A stretch of 64,000 nucleotides of DNA from contig CM059623.1 of assembly GCA_030435675.1 (NCBI GenBank), forward strand, positions 8,148,012-8,212,011. The letters run 5' to 3'. The stretch comes from Steinernema hermaphroditum (Eukaryota; Nematoda; Chromadorea; Rhabditida; Steinernematidae). Each line of letters opens with the position of its first letter. Within the stretch, counting starts at the first letter, position 1. The position numbers and the translations under genes were made by a program. The notes beneath the pieces are model-generated. The model made no database searches, was not told the origin of the DNA, and worked only from the letters and a program-made list of their open reading frames with translations. Shown here in pieces: positions 11,379 to 23,189 of this stretch.

Positions 11379-13314
11379 TCACTGCCACTGATCGCCCAGG
11401 ATCGGTCCGACCACGGCGTCCCAGTGGTCCGACCAGGAAACCTTCTCCCTTCGAAGGTTGACGCGTAATTCGAGCAACTTCTAAAGCGCAAAGTGGCATG
11501 CATCTACGTCCCTCATCTCACCTGTGAATGTAATGGAAAACCAGTCGCCAGATCGAGAATGTGACTCTTCAGCTCGCCACTGCTGTCGAACAAACGGCCA
11601 TTTGGAGAAGCTTGCTGGCTAGAGCTGGATTCGTTCTCCCGCTCCACGACCAACTCGTGTATCGCACGGAAGGACTTTGCAAGAACCTGGAGACTGTGGG
11701 TATACGGTAGCATGCGGATACACATAGCTTACAGGGAGCTTACAGCCAAACATGTCCACAACTTTCATGGGCAAATCAATTCCTGACGTCGATGTGTGGA
11801 GGGACACTCCGAGATCCGCAGTGGCCAGCATCTTCGGGTAATCCTCCGCGTCGAGCCACGGAGTTATGACGTCGATGTGACGGAACTTGAAGCGAGTGAT
11901 ACGGTCCAGGTACATCGCCTTCTGAGGACCCTTTCCCGTGATGACGACGCAGAAGTGTGGAATCCGGTTGGGCGGAGCACTCTCCGCCGTCGATGAAATG
12001 CTGGCAACGGATTCTACGGCCTTCAGAGCGTCCAAAAGAATGCCGAAATCTTCGTCTTCTGTCCAGCTCGTGGAAGAGAGAAGAATAAATGGACGAGATG
12101 TGCGCAGATGTGCTACGCCGGCGGCATCACGGTAGGACAGTCTCGTCACTGCAAAGATGATACCATATCACATAAAACCGGCGATCTGCTTGCCTTCCAC
12201 CGCGCTCTCCAGCACCTCTCGCTCGTCACTCGGGAAGACCTCTTCCGCACGGAACGTCTTGAACTCATTCGAACGGCACAGCTTCTCGAAGAACACATGC
12301 TTCTCGTCCACCGACAACTCTCTAAATTCACAACACTGAAAAAATGCAGAACTAAGAGAACTCACTTGAAATTCCAAGACGGCGCCTTGTCATAGAGGGT
12401 AACGGCCCGTATGCCCCACGCTCCGGCCAAGTCACCCCTCATTTCCTTCGTGACGCAGATGTTGAGGTTCGCAGCTCGGCCCATCTTCGCTTCCCAGTTG
12501 TACGCCCACTGGATGTACCTGCAATACGGATACGGTGCAACTTAACTCGAATACAGAGTCAGCACCTGTGGATCCACGAAGCCGGAGATTTCTTCTTCTC
12601 GACGGGTTTCTCCAGCTTTTCCTTCAGGCGTACCGAGAACGGACGAGGGGTGCCGGTGAGCATTTGTCTTTCATCACGAGTAGATCTGCGGCTAGTGGAG
12701 GGCTCCGGAGGAGGCGCAGTGCTCTCGCCCTCAGGGGAAGCAGTCTTCAGTGCGCTAGAATCTGTAGGCTCGTCCTTTCTGGGCAGGACCAAAGACTCCA
12801 CGGGGATTTTGTAGTTGTTGCGCAGGATCGACCATGTATAGTTGTGCCAGTCGATCACAAAGTAGGCTCCCTTCGCCTTGGAGACCTAAACGGATACGCC
12901 ATTCGCTTATCCGAAGAAAGACCGTACCACCCAAGTGACAATAAGTCCAGGGATGCCGGGCGGGTTCTGGATCATCACCATCGAGAGGTTCCACGTGGTC
13001 TGGCACATCAGAGCCCACAATAAACAGAAAGCCGTCCACACGACTTTCAGCCCCAGTGCGACTGTGGGCTTTACGGTGGCGAACCACTTTGGAGGCGGCC
13101 GTAGGGGGATGATCCTAAAGAAGGAGTAATACCCACTTAGAGAAGGAACCTACCGAATCCGCGGATGGTCACGAATCTTCTGGTGCGGGTTGGAGTCCAT
13201 GTATCCGACGATCTCGACGTTCATCCCATGCTCGGCCAGGGATATGGCATGGTAGTTCATCCGCGGGCTGTGGCCGACGTCGCCGACGACTACGAGAGCT
13301 GCCGTTTTGGGCAT
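11379..13314 (-). CDS. ALG1: chitobiosyldiphosphodolichol beta-1,4-mannosyltransferase (ALG1)
   Basis: Model: complement of exons 11379-11480, 11522-11686, 11733-12148, 12179-12321, 12366-12518, 12566-12885, 12928-13114, 13154-13314 (548 residues); every phase closes. ALG1 adds the first mannose to GlcNAc2-PP-dolichol on the cytosolic face of the ER, an early step of N-glycan assembly. Family motifs: VVVGDVGHSPRMNYHA at the N terminus, MIQNPPGIPG, a hydrophobic stretch near residues 70-95 that fits the membrane anchor, FVIDWHNYTW, ICVTKEMRGDLAGAWGIRAV, and the donor-site motif HTSTSGIDLPMKVVDMFGC. A low-complexity insertion of about 75 residues separates WHNYTW from the next conserved block and is not part of the usual protein. 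The ATG follows a free TTTCAG by about 36 nt, suggesting trans-splicing. Confidence 0.95.
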
Positions 13315-13865
13315 GCCTTTCGGCCTTTGCTCTCTTCCAACTTTCCTGAAAGCATAAGGAGCGCATAAGCACACGTGTCACGGCACAATAGGGGCGTCAT
13401 GCTGATGCCGTTTTTTAGCCGCGATGACGGCCCTCCACGCGAGCGGGCCCTTTGCCAGCGGCGTCGAGGAAATCGATAAATAACCGACGTTGCCTTTTTT
13501 TGCGGCCGCCGACAGTCATCCGCCGGACGACGCCAGAGAATCCCTCGACAGAAATGGCGCCTAATTGGCTCCGTACAAACCCACTCACGGGACGCTTCTC
13601 CGCAGAGCTAGGAGAAGCACTGACTCGCAAATCACCATTAGCCGATCGTTACTGTAACGGCTCCAACAAAAATGAACTGAAGGGAACCGCCAGAACAAAT
13701 ACCACTCTTGAAGCATAGCAGCACAACTACACAAAGACGCACAAACAAGGCACCGCAACAAAATAAATAGTTTATACACCGACGATGAATGAGATCACAC
13801 CGCATTAAGGAGTAGATGGGCAGTGTATCAAATTAAACAAAAGATAAAAATATCGATGACTTCAT
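13315..13865. other. intergenic spacer
   Basis: Holds the ALG1 promoter and the 3' UTR of the JmjC gene. I see no coding exon or clear regulatory box. Confidence 0.5.
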
Positions 13866-16800
13866 TCACATAATATTTGAGGGGAAGCGATCGTACTGTA
13901 CGACAGCATCTGCCAGCAGACGGGATAGTTCGACGGGATCGCTGGCCACTCCATCAACAGGGGTACTCAGGAAGGAGTTGCGATTCTTGTTGATATCGAG
14001 CTGTTTCCTAGAATCACCATCACTCAGATACTTTCTAAACAGCAGTAACCTACTTTGGAGATTCCTGTGGAAAATGTTCCAGTACAAAAGGCATTCCAGT
14101 ATTCAGTTCTCGTAAATCGCATTCCTTCGGTTCTTTGTAGCCCTGAAACTGGCAGTTCATAAATATGAAGAGAAAAATGGGAAATACCATCGCTTGCTTG
14201 ATAACTTCGAATGGATTGACTTTCTGGGTTGGAGAAACGAGCGAAATGTCGCTGACAAGCTTGGGCGGTGCCAGAGTTTTATCGATCTCGGTTGAAAACT
14301 TCTTCGGTGGCGCGATTCTATGCGCTGCAGGTTCAGAGGCATCAGAAAATCTCCTTCGGACTCGTGACTTTGAGGTTTCGCTGTCGGGAGTCACTGGAGT
14401 CAATTTCGGGCTGAACTGTTCGATTGGTCCAGATGTCGAAGGAGTTGAATGGAACAAGTCGGTCATTCCAGTAGCCGGGTCGAATACTCGACCAGTTTTG
14501 AGTACGGGAGTTGAGGTAGTCGGGGTTCGGGGTGCTAAACTACTCGGAGTAGTGCTTCCGGACGCTGGCGATATAGCTTTTGCAGTTCCAGCGACTAGTG
14601 GCGCAACATGAGGCAGGTCGCTATGGAATTTGTTCAGGTTTGCATTAATGAACTTCTGAGTCGGAGGAGGCTTGGCCATCTAAATGAAGAATCCAAGTAA
14701 ACACCTTCATCTTCTAGCGATACTTACATTCGCTGTTCTGCGGAAGGCCGACTGCAGCGGTGCATGGCCCAAAGCGGAAACGTTTGCCAGTGGGTCGTAC
14801 CCATAAGGGTTTGCTTTTGCAACTGTTTGCGTTGGTCTTGGCATACCGTCAATGATGTCCGGAATTATCTCTTCCTTCTTGGGCTTCATGTGTCCTAAAG
14901 TGTATCTATTACAGAACACAGTTCAATGACGACATGGCATACGAGGAGACTTTGTCTTGGAAGGCAGAGACTTCTTCTTCTGACCCTTCTTGCTGGCCGG
15001 AGTTTTAGGAGATTTCGTCTTTTTGCTGGCCTTATCCTCAGGAAAACGAGGCTTGTCATCACTCTCCGGCTGTAGGGACGGCATGCCGTCGTCCCCATCA
15101 TTGTTCGTAATGTCTTCACACGGATTCAGCTCATCTGTTTTCCTCAAACAAGCATAGAAATCCCTGAGGAGTTCTTTTGGGTTTTCGATGCCTTCGGCCA
15201 ATTCCTGCTTCTTCCTTTTCAGAAGTTTTTGCAAATGGTCGGCAAGTGCCCTTAATCCCTTTCTCTCGCATGCACTCAGGCCCATAAGGTATTCTGAAAA
15301 CACCGGATTATTAAATTTCCGCGATAAACATACTTACCTTCATCAAAGGTGTACGCGTCTAACGGTGCATCCATAAGACTAACAAAGGAGTTGTTGCGAG
15401 AAAGCGGCCGAGAAACTGGAGTTCCTGGCACGGAATCTAGCGAAGCACTTTCCGATGACGCATTTAGTTTAACGATCAACTTCGAAGTTCCGTCATCGTC
15501 ATAAACGTAAACCTAAACAAGGAGCGTGATTTTCGAAATGCTACTCATTCTAACCGTATCTTCGTCATCTTCTTTATAGCTGGGCTTCAGTCTTTTGGCA
15601 CTTGGTTCCACAATTTCGGTAGGAGATGGGCATCCGATCTTGCACCCAATCTCTTCCTTGCTAGGGCTTGGCTGAGACTCGTGCGCTTCCGGTAACGCAG
15701 GTACCGTATTATGTGTCTCAGCCCAGACGAGGTCTTCTTCTGTTTTAAATACTTCTGTATCGATTTCGCACTTCACAGGATCTTCGTTGCTGCTTTTAAG
15801 CTCTAACTCTTCCTTTGTCATCGTCAATTCCATGTCACTTTGTGTTTCCTCGTGTTTGATTGGAGTTCCATTGTCACTAGGGCAACTTTCGTCATTTTCT
15901 ACTGTTTTTCTGCTTTCGGATAAGGAGGTATCGCCGCGGGACGTGTCAGTATCGTCGCGCTCCTCCTCGTCATCATCCTCCGCTTTCTCCACTTTCACAA
16001 TATTCTTCTCTTCCTGCAAACAGTTACCCATAGAAAATGAACGGCGGAAACATAAGAACTCACTGGAACAACTATCGGTAACTCTCCTACGTGCTTTTTT
16101 CCCGTCGCTTCGCGTACAAATCCACTAGCCACGTACCACAAAGTTTCTCCATACAATGGGTACCGGTACTTTTTACTTATCTGAATCCCAAATTTAAACT
16201 TGTTTATTGGTGGAACTGCATATTACCTTTAGTGTTCTTTCTAATTTCGGGATACGAAGTTGCATGTCGATTGACCAACTGTGCATGAAATTCCCTCCGA
16301 AGACTAGACTATCCTCTGGTGTGTACACACAATGTATCCATCCTATAAGTGCAGTCAGTGTAAAACTGCTTAACACTCAAACCCACCAGAAGGAATCATG
16401 AATGTATCGCCGGCATGTAGTTCAACGCGGGCACATTTTTCAACAACGGTGCCAAAGAATGAACTGTGTCCTCCTCTGACCCACTCTTCGTACATGTATA
16501 GATTCTGCTTGGTTGGCTCGACAAGCCAAAACACCTTTTTGCCCTTCAAGATGTGATACCAAACGGATGTACCACCAAAGTCAATATGGAAATCGGTGAA
16601 ACAAGTTGCGACACTCATCAAGCAATAGCTGAAATCCATTAATACGAAGATCTACCAAGACAAGGACGACTTACTACTGCACTTTAGGATAACCGTAATA
16701 ATCGGTTCTACCCAGCTGCAAACTGAGCTTTTGTCGTTCGCGAAATTCCTCGGGCCAGTACTTTTCCACCCAGCCGATATCCTTTACTATCTGTGGACAC

Positions 16801-17355
16801 TGCACGACCTCTTCGAGTTTTGTCAGGGAAAACTCCAAAGAAAGGACATTGTACAACCCAAGCTTCAAACGATCGGGATCACTACAAACCGTGGATGAGA
16901 TAGAAAGACCGATCAGAGCATACTTGTAGTAGTTTACAAACTTCTCGAGGGTCATGTGTCTTCCGGCTTGCTGATGAACTTCGATAACATCGATGTTCTT
17001 CTCACTGCCAACCAGCTTCACCACGTCATTGACAGTGAATGTTTCCGGGTCAGGCAATCTAAATCGCCCAAATAAATTGGGAAATCTTGTTGAAACACTA
17101 CTTCATTCCAAGATTTTTGGCAGGGCCGTTGAAATAAATAGGAGTATCAAATCCGTTCTTCCTGATGTACTCCACCGTGAAATCCAAAGGATTCAAAGTG
17201 ATGTACATATCGGGATTCGCGTACTTTGCATCCTTGCAGAACTTGGATATATCTTCGTAATATCTCCTCATCAAGTCTGATTTGTTGAAGATGTCGTCGT
17301 CGCCTTCATCCTGACTTCGCGAACTCTTTTGTCGAGTTGATCGCCTTGTCGCCAT
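13866..17355 (-). CDS. KDM7: KDM7-type JmjC histone demethylase lacking a PHD finger
   Basis: Model: complement of exons 13866-14007, 14054-14142, 14188-14679, 14728-14894, 14943-15293, 15338-15512, 15555-16013, 16064-16180, 16227-16342, 16387-16628, 16675-17058, 17102-17355 (995 residues), phases closed. The JmjC core is close to PHF8/KDM7: [20 protein letters not shown] supplies the first His and Asp iron ligands and the 2-oxoglutarate lysine, and [19 protein letters not shown] supplies the second His. These enzymes remove mono- and dimethyl marks from H3K9, H3K27 or H4K20. The upstream linker ([15 protein letters not shown]...) is also KDM7-like. The C-terminal half is acidic, then Ser/Pro-rich, with basic [10 protein letters not shown] repeats. 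A TTACAG acceptor 11 nt before the ATG indicates a complete 5' end, yet there is no Cys4HisCys3 PHD finger, which KDM7 enzymes use to read H3K4me3. Confidence 0.93.
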
Positions 17356-17799
17356 GCTGATCACCCTGTAACATGCATTTACATCACGTTCAGCGGAAAC
17401 CGGTAAACATCTCACGAGAAACCACAGAACGAGCGCTAAGAGAATCAATGTCACGGACCAGCACGGCTAAAAGGTCAACAAAGACTTCGAGAAGGCACCA
17501 CGCTACGGGCAAAACAACTTTACTTCTTGTTGTGGAGTAAAGTGTTCGGTAGACGTGAGATTTGAAATTTGTCGTTTGGCTGTCCGCCAGACGGGCGGAA
17601 CACGCGCGTTCCAGGAAGACGCGTAATCGTTCCATGTTCAGTCTTTCCGCGAACAGTGACGAGCGAGTGAGGGCTCACCATGAGCCGCACAGTTGACTGA
17701 GTGGATGAGGGTTTATTCGTAAGTACTGGTTAACCTGAACAATGTAATGATCGACGAAGTGAGTGTGTCACAATCAAACATAACACGGAGACAATTCAT

Positions 17800-20700
17800 T
17801 TATGAGAACAGATGAGGCATTGTCCGCTCAAACTCTTCGAGAAGCGCACTACTTTGGGTTCGAATCAAAGGTTCCGTGAGGTAAATGCTGTCTTCGATGT
17901 TCTGAAAATCACGTAGACGTCAGGAATGCTTTCGGAACCAGTCATGACTCACTCTAGTAACCTTCGGGTACATGGACGCATTCAAGTAGGTCGGGGTACT
18001 CCACGGAAGAGGACCAGAAGACGTTGTCGGAAAAGTTCTGTCAATCGAGCGACGCAGAGCACGTTCCCGCAGCATTCCATCAGGTAGCGGCGAGTAAGGA
18101 CTCCACACATCCGTTGGAATCACAGGCCAATGCGGTTGGCGAGTTGAAGATCCAGGTACTATGACGATTGGGTCATCAGCACTCAACCGGTCCGTAAAGC
18201 GCCTTGACGTGCATGACGACTGTGGTCGACGGTTGCTGGACTTCGAGCCTATTGGACCATATGGACAAACACGAACGTTTTCTACAGTAGAAGCCCGCGA
18301 CGGTTCACGAAGAAGCTCTGGCACGGCTGGAGCCCACTCGCTCGTAAAGTTTCCCAACTGACCAAGAGTTTTACCACTCTGTAGGGCTTTCATCCTACTT
18401 TCAAGTGTTTCCTGCAGCTTCTGAATTCCGGTGTCACATTCTTGCACACAAGACTTGAGGCGGTCGTAGTTCCGTTGCCGAATATACATGACGTGTGGAA
18501 GAACCGAACTGAAGACCAAAATTGGCAGAGGCATAATACATTATTCGTACCTTTTCAGGGATTCTTTAATCTTCTCCAATTGTTTCATACATTTATGTTT
18601 AACAGCCAAAAACTTCTCCACATCTGTTTCGTGCAAAGTTCTTAAAGCAACAAATTCAGCCTCCTCTGCGTGTTCCAATATGCACACAATGGCCTCTTCG
18701 TTTTGCTTTCTTTCCTGCAAGAGTAATAAATCCAGCAGCCAAAAATACTGTACATACGCTGCGGATTTGACTGTCGATTTTTTTCAAAGTACAAAGCTTT
18801 TGCTGGTAAGCTTCATTTGCCTTCACCATTTCACACTTTTTGTCCTCCAAGTCGGCCTTCAGCTTTCTTGTCGTATCGTGAAACGACTGTTCCACCTTCT
18901 TTGCCCTGCACTTCTCCTCATCCAGTTTTTCAACAATTTCTGAAATCTGCTTTTGCGCAGCACGTATATTTTCGGCAAGCTTAATTACACCTGCGCGTCT
19001 AAAACGTTAAGTAAGTCGAGCTAATCCCACTTCGTTGTGAACTCACCCCGTAGCCTTCAACTTCTCAGCTTTCTTGACGTTCGACCTCAAGGTGCTTGCA
19101 ACTTTATTGTGAATGTAAAGATTGAGCGAATCCACATTCTCGAACATGATTTTCTTCTGAGGAGTCTTCCCTTCGTCGTATTCACTGCAAGCGTATCAAT
19201 CAGACAGAATTGGAAAACTGAACGAATACTCACCGCATAGTTGTCATGAGTGACAAAAGATCGGCAAAACACTGCTCTCGTTCGTCATATGCGCCAAGTC
19301 GCAAATCAAGCTCTTCGACTTCCCTAAAGAGATATTCTGAGAAATAAAAGAAAAAGCGCCATCATAACTCACAATTCCTCCAAACTATCTCCTCCGTTAC
19401 TACTGGATTCTGCATACACACAGCATTTGCATGGACATCGGCTTTCTTCTTCACTATCTATATAGAAAAACTAAGCTTAATGTCTACACACATTTCTAAC
19501 CATTACCTTCAGAATGGAGACGGGAGTCCGCAGCAACCCCCTTCAAACAATCTGCCGAAAAATGACGACGAGCTTGCCGTTCATCATCATACGGAGTATC
19601 CACCAGTGCATATTTTACACGCGTTTCCTAAAATATCATGCTTGAATGGCAATAACAACGCTTTATTGTCTTCATACGTTTGGATTTGTCAACAGGAAGC
19701 TGCTATAGTGCAAGTAAGCATTCTTGAGATGCCCATCACAGGCACGCCTTCTCAATAAATTTTCATCCCTGTATTTCTTTAACTGGGAAAAAGAAGTGCA
19801 GGACTTATCTGAAATAAGGTCCTTCACAAACTGTCGATACTGTTTATCACCAAGTTTTGCAAGCACTTTGGAGCATGACTCTTTCTGTAATGACAAACAA
19901 ATACATTTCGTGAAAGCGTGGACCGCTTACGTTACGACAACTGGTCTCAGAGCAACAGGATTCTGCTTCACAGCAATCAGTTGAATCAGCTTCACGGGGA
20001 ATTGGACTGTTCAACGACTGCGTAGAACCACGGATGCTTGTAGTAGCATAGGTGGGAGGAGGGCTTGATTTCGGGGGAGCCGAGTCGGACCTCAGTTGGT
20101 GCTTTAATTGCATTTGCTGCCTTGTAGCAGATGAAGCTGCCTTCTGAGTGCCACGAACACCGACAGCCGAATGATGGTGGGTGTGGCCAAATGCTCTTTT
20201 CACAGCTGGATGACCGAACGTACAGTTGTCACCCTCCTTATCCTTTCCTGAAATACTCGTTTGAATACTGGAGAGCAGGCTAAATGCACCTGTTTCAATT
20301 CGTTGAATGGATTCACGGACTTTCTTGTATATTATGGATTTTTTCTGGATATCGAGTTCTTTGTGCTTTAGACTGGTCCTGTCTTTACACAGCTTTATCG
20401 CACTCCAGTTAGCGTCCAGTGCCTTATCCAGATGACCGCGGTCACGCTGCATATCGGCAATGCGCTTCAAGTCATCAATCCTCTTCAGAAGTTCCACAGT
20501 CCTACTGCAACTGGGATCCCTGATAACAAAGTTACAATACAGTAAAAACTCACAGAACATTCGTTGTTTTCAAGACTTTGACAGAAATTTCGTAAATGAT
20601 AGAGTCATGTGCTGTGTTGTAGAAGCCCTTCGACTCATCACAAATGTCCTACAAACGGAAATTAGAAGCAATTAGTCGAGGGAAGACTTTACCTTGAAAG

Positions 20701-21543
20701 ACACGAAGGAAGAGTAGCCCCAGTCGTCCTCGTTTTGGGTGTAAACGTGATGGGTTTTGCGAACCATATTCAACTTTGGATTTCTGTTTATGAGACGAAG
20801 CTCCGCTTGAGCATCAACACTCCAGGATTTGCCACTAAAAATGACAATATGATTTAAGGCGAGCAAAATTACCTTCCGGTTCACAATGATCATCCGACAA
20901 CGTAGAAAGGCCGTACCACATTCCACGAGATAGTCGTCACCTTGGACCGGAAAGTTCTATACTCACGAATTCGATGAAGCAAGCTCCGGACTGGCTTGCA
21001 GAAACGCTCCAATGCTTCGATGTCCGTCCTTGGAACTGAACGTTGCGACGATCCGCCTAAAAACACCCCGACGTATTGCTACAGCTTGCATCATCCTACC
21101 ATGGGACATCTTTGAAAATCCTGTAAACACCGCGAACAGTTTCATTTGCTGTGCTGATGTTTCGAATCTCCATCCGTAGGGTGCCATCGAACCGAGGGAC
21201 ATGAGACTGATTCGACTTGGGCTGTAACGGTGTCTGAGTGGAAGTGGATGCCAAGGAAACAGAGCCACCACTCAGAGCGATCGCGCTTCTCTCCATCTGC
21301 TCTTTAACCTGCTTCAGCCGTCGGAGCATTTCGCCATCATCGGGTGGCTTCTTGCCGTCCTTCTTTTCCAAAAGAAGATCCTGCACCTCCTGCGGCTGGG
21401 GAACTCGCACTCCAGTCTGAAAAGATGACTGGCTGACATCTACGGAAAACACTTACAAAAGAAGAAACATCGCCGGGCAGTTGTTCGACTACATCTCGCA
21501 AGATCTCGACGACTTCTTCACTTCCAAGCTCGGAGTCGGCCAT
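17800..21543 (-). CDS. large MATH-domain coiled-coil protein
   Basis: Model: complement of 15 exons (17800-17901, 17953-18508, 18551-18714, 18758-18998, 19047-19184, 19234-19323, 19373-19457, 19507-19627, 19678-19884, 19931-20519, 20554-20648, 20693-20834, 20967-21056, 21100-21416, 21457-21543), 1007 residues, phases closed. After an acidic N terminus, residues about 108-245 form a MATH domain of the USP7 type: LRMEIRNIST, DVPWRIVATF, SWSVDAQAELRLI, then DDWGYSSFVSFKD. MATH domains bind short peptides in substrates or receptors. No ubiquitin protease, RING or BTB domain follows. Instead there is a helical repeat-like segment (ALDANWSAIKLCKDR), a His/Ser/Pro-rich linker, a small Cys cluster (CPCKCCVY, residues near 550) and a long coiled coil (about 570-780) with a disordered tail. 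Probably a cytosolic scaffold or substrate adaptor. I do not recognise a named orthologue. Confidence 0.85.
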
Positions 21544-21991
21544 CTCTGCACGTGGACGAACGACGTCTGCAGGCTTCAGGCAGCCAACGTGCAGAGTCCG
21601 CTGGACATGATGCCTCGAACAGTCGTTGTGGGACCGAACGAAGAGACAAATTTAGATTGGACACACAGACGCTTCATTTGGACGTCATGTCGGTTTTGTC
21701 ATGAAACGTCATGAGCGGTCGGTTTTGTCCAGATGCGATGGAATGATGCGCCGCTTCAAATTTGTTCCGTGCAAATCTGCATTTCGAAATGTGCCTGGCC
21801 TGCAAATCCCGTCCGCTCTCGATCACTCAAAGATCGCGGCGACCAGCCGCCACAAAGAGACTACCATGTGACGGAAATTGATTGGTCCCAGATGCCGACG
21901 GGCTTTTTACCGGTGTCCTCGCCTGGCCAGCCGCCTCCCTTCCACTTTCAATCGCTTTCAATCCGTCTCCGACGAGGGCGTCCCTTTTCCA
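21544..21991. promoter_or_regulatory. divergent promoter between MATH gene and C-type lectin
   Basis: About 450 bp separate the two start codons, which point away from each other, so both promoters must lie here or overlap. No TATA box was recognised. Confidence 0.5.
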
Positions 21992-23118
21992 ATGTCCCTC
22001 GGACACTTATCCGCTGTCGTTTGCCTCTGGTTCCTTCTACCACATCCCTTCGACGCTCTGTACCATGCACCGCGGCGTGTACAGCCCTGCACGGATCAAA
22101 TGTCCAACTGGGCTGCCGAAATCAGGTATATTTCAAGCTAAAGACAAGTTCTACAGTTAAATGAGGATGTTCTGAAAGTAAAGTTCCTTCTATCCGAGGA
22201 TTCTGGCTTTCAAAGCTGGATGACTAATTTGAGATGACGATGACTAACTTCAGATGTCTTCGCAACCTTCTGCAGCAGTGCGATAGAAAATACTCGTTTT
22301 TCGCAAACGGCCCCGAATTCATGAGGAAGTATGCCCATGACGCAGATGACGCCCCCGATGCGACTACCGTACCCTCTGCACCTCCCAATCCGTCGAGCGC
22401 GAAAGGTAGAGTCATTCTAGCGCTGAATTACCCTAGCGTGCAGGAGATTCTTCGCTTACGGAACTAAAAGAGAAGATGACGAAAGAGTTCAGTGCGAAGC
22501 TGGCAGAGCTGGAGAATCGTGTGGGCCAGGAACTACAGGCGATGGAGGAGCGCGCGAACTCGAAGATCGAGGAGATCAAGCGAAAGAGCGAGAACGAGAT
22601 TCGCGGGCTGAATGTGAGTCCAAGAACGCCTCCCTTCTCAGGGAAACGCTTCAGAAAATGATCAAACTGATGACGAGAAGGGTCTCCCGCTTCGGGGGAA
22701 AAGAGTACATCTTCATGGACGACAAGGAGAACTGGTACGTCGCCAAGGATAGCTGCCATAAATGGGGTGGACATCTTGTCACTGTCGAGAGCGAAGCGGA
22801 GAACGAATTCGTCAGAAGTAGCCCTTCGCAAGATTCATCAGATGTTCGACCTCTGGGTTTTAGGTCTGCACCACAGATTTGCGTGGATCGGGATCAACGA
22901 CATTCAGAAAGAGGGCGAATACGTGTGGGTTGACGGATCCTCCACACCTTTTCGGCGATGGAAGCCCGGTGAGAACGGCTTCCGACTGCATCGATGTCCC
23001 CTTTATAGGCCAGCCGGATAACCTCGACCACAACGAAAACTGCGTGGAGCAAGACGAACTTGGCACCTGGAACGACCGCTTCTGCTTCCTTGCCCGATAC
23101 TACGTTTGTGAACGCTGA
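21992..23118 (+). CDS. secreted C-type lectin-domain protein with coiled-coil neck
   Basis: Model: join 21992-22125, 22254-22405, 22444-22613, 22655-22817, 22864-22968, 23009-23118 (277 residues), phases closed. A signal peptide (VVCLWFLLPHPFDA, residues about 9-22) starts the protein. A short Cys-containing region follows, then a charged helical neck (ELKEKMTKEFSAKLAELENR onward, about residues 100-150), then a carbohydrate-recognition domain: KEYIFMDDKENWYVAKDSC, HLVTVESEAENEFV, WIGINDIQKEGEYVWVDG, WKPGQPDN...ENCVEQ and WNDRFC...YVCER. The calcium-site motifs are present. The QPD triplet is the form associated with galactose rather than mannose binding (EPN) in known lectins, so galactose-type specificity is an inference. 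The neck suggests oligomerisation. Nematode lectins of this kind are often immune- or cuticle-related; no role can be read from the sequence. Confidence 0.93.
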
Positions 23119-23189
23119 AGCAAATGCTATATATACGTTGGTACGTAACTTGAAAAATGAGCAAATAGCACAAAAATGTATACTCTGAG

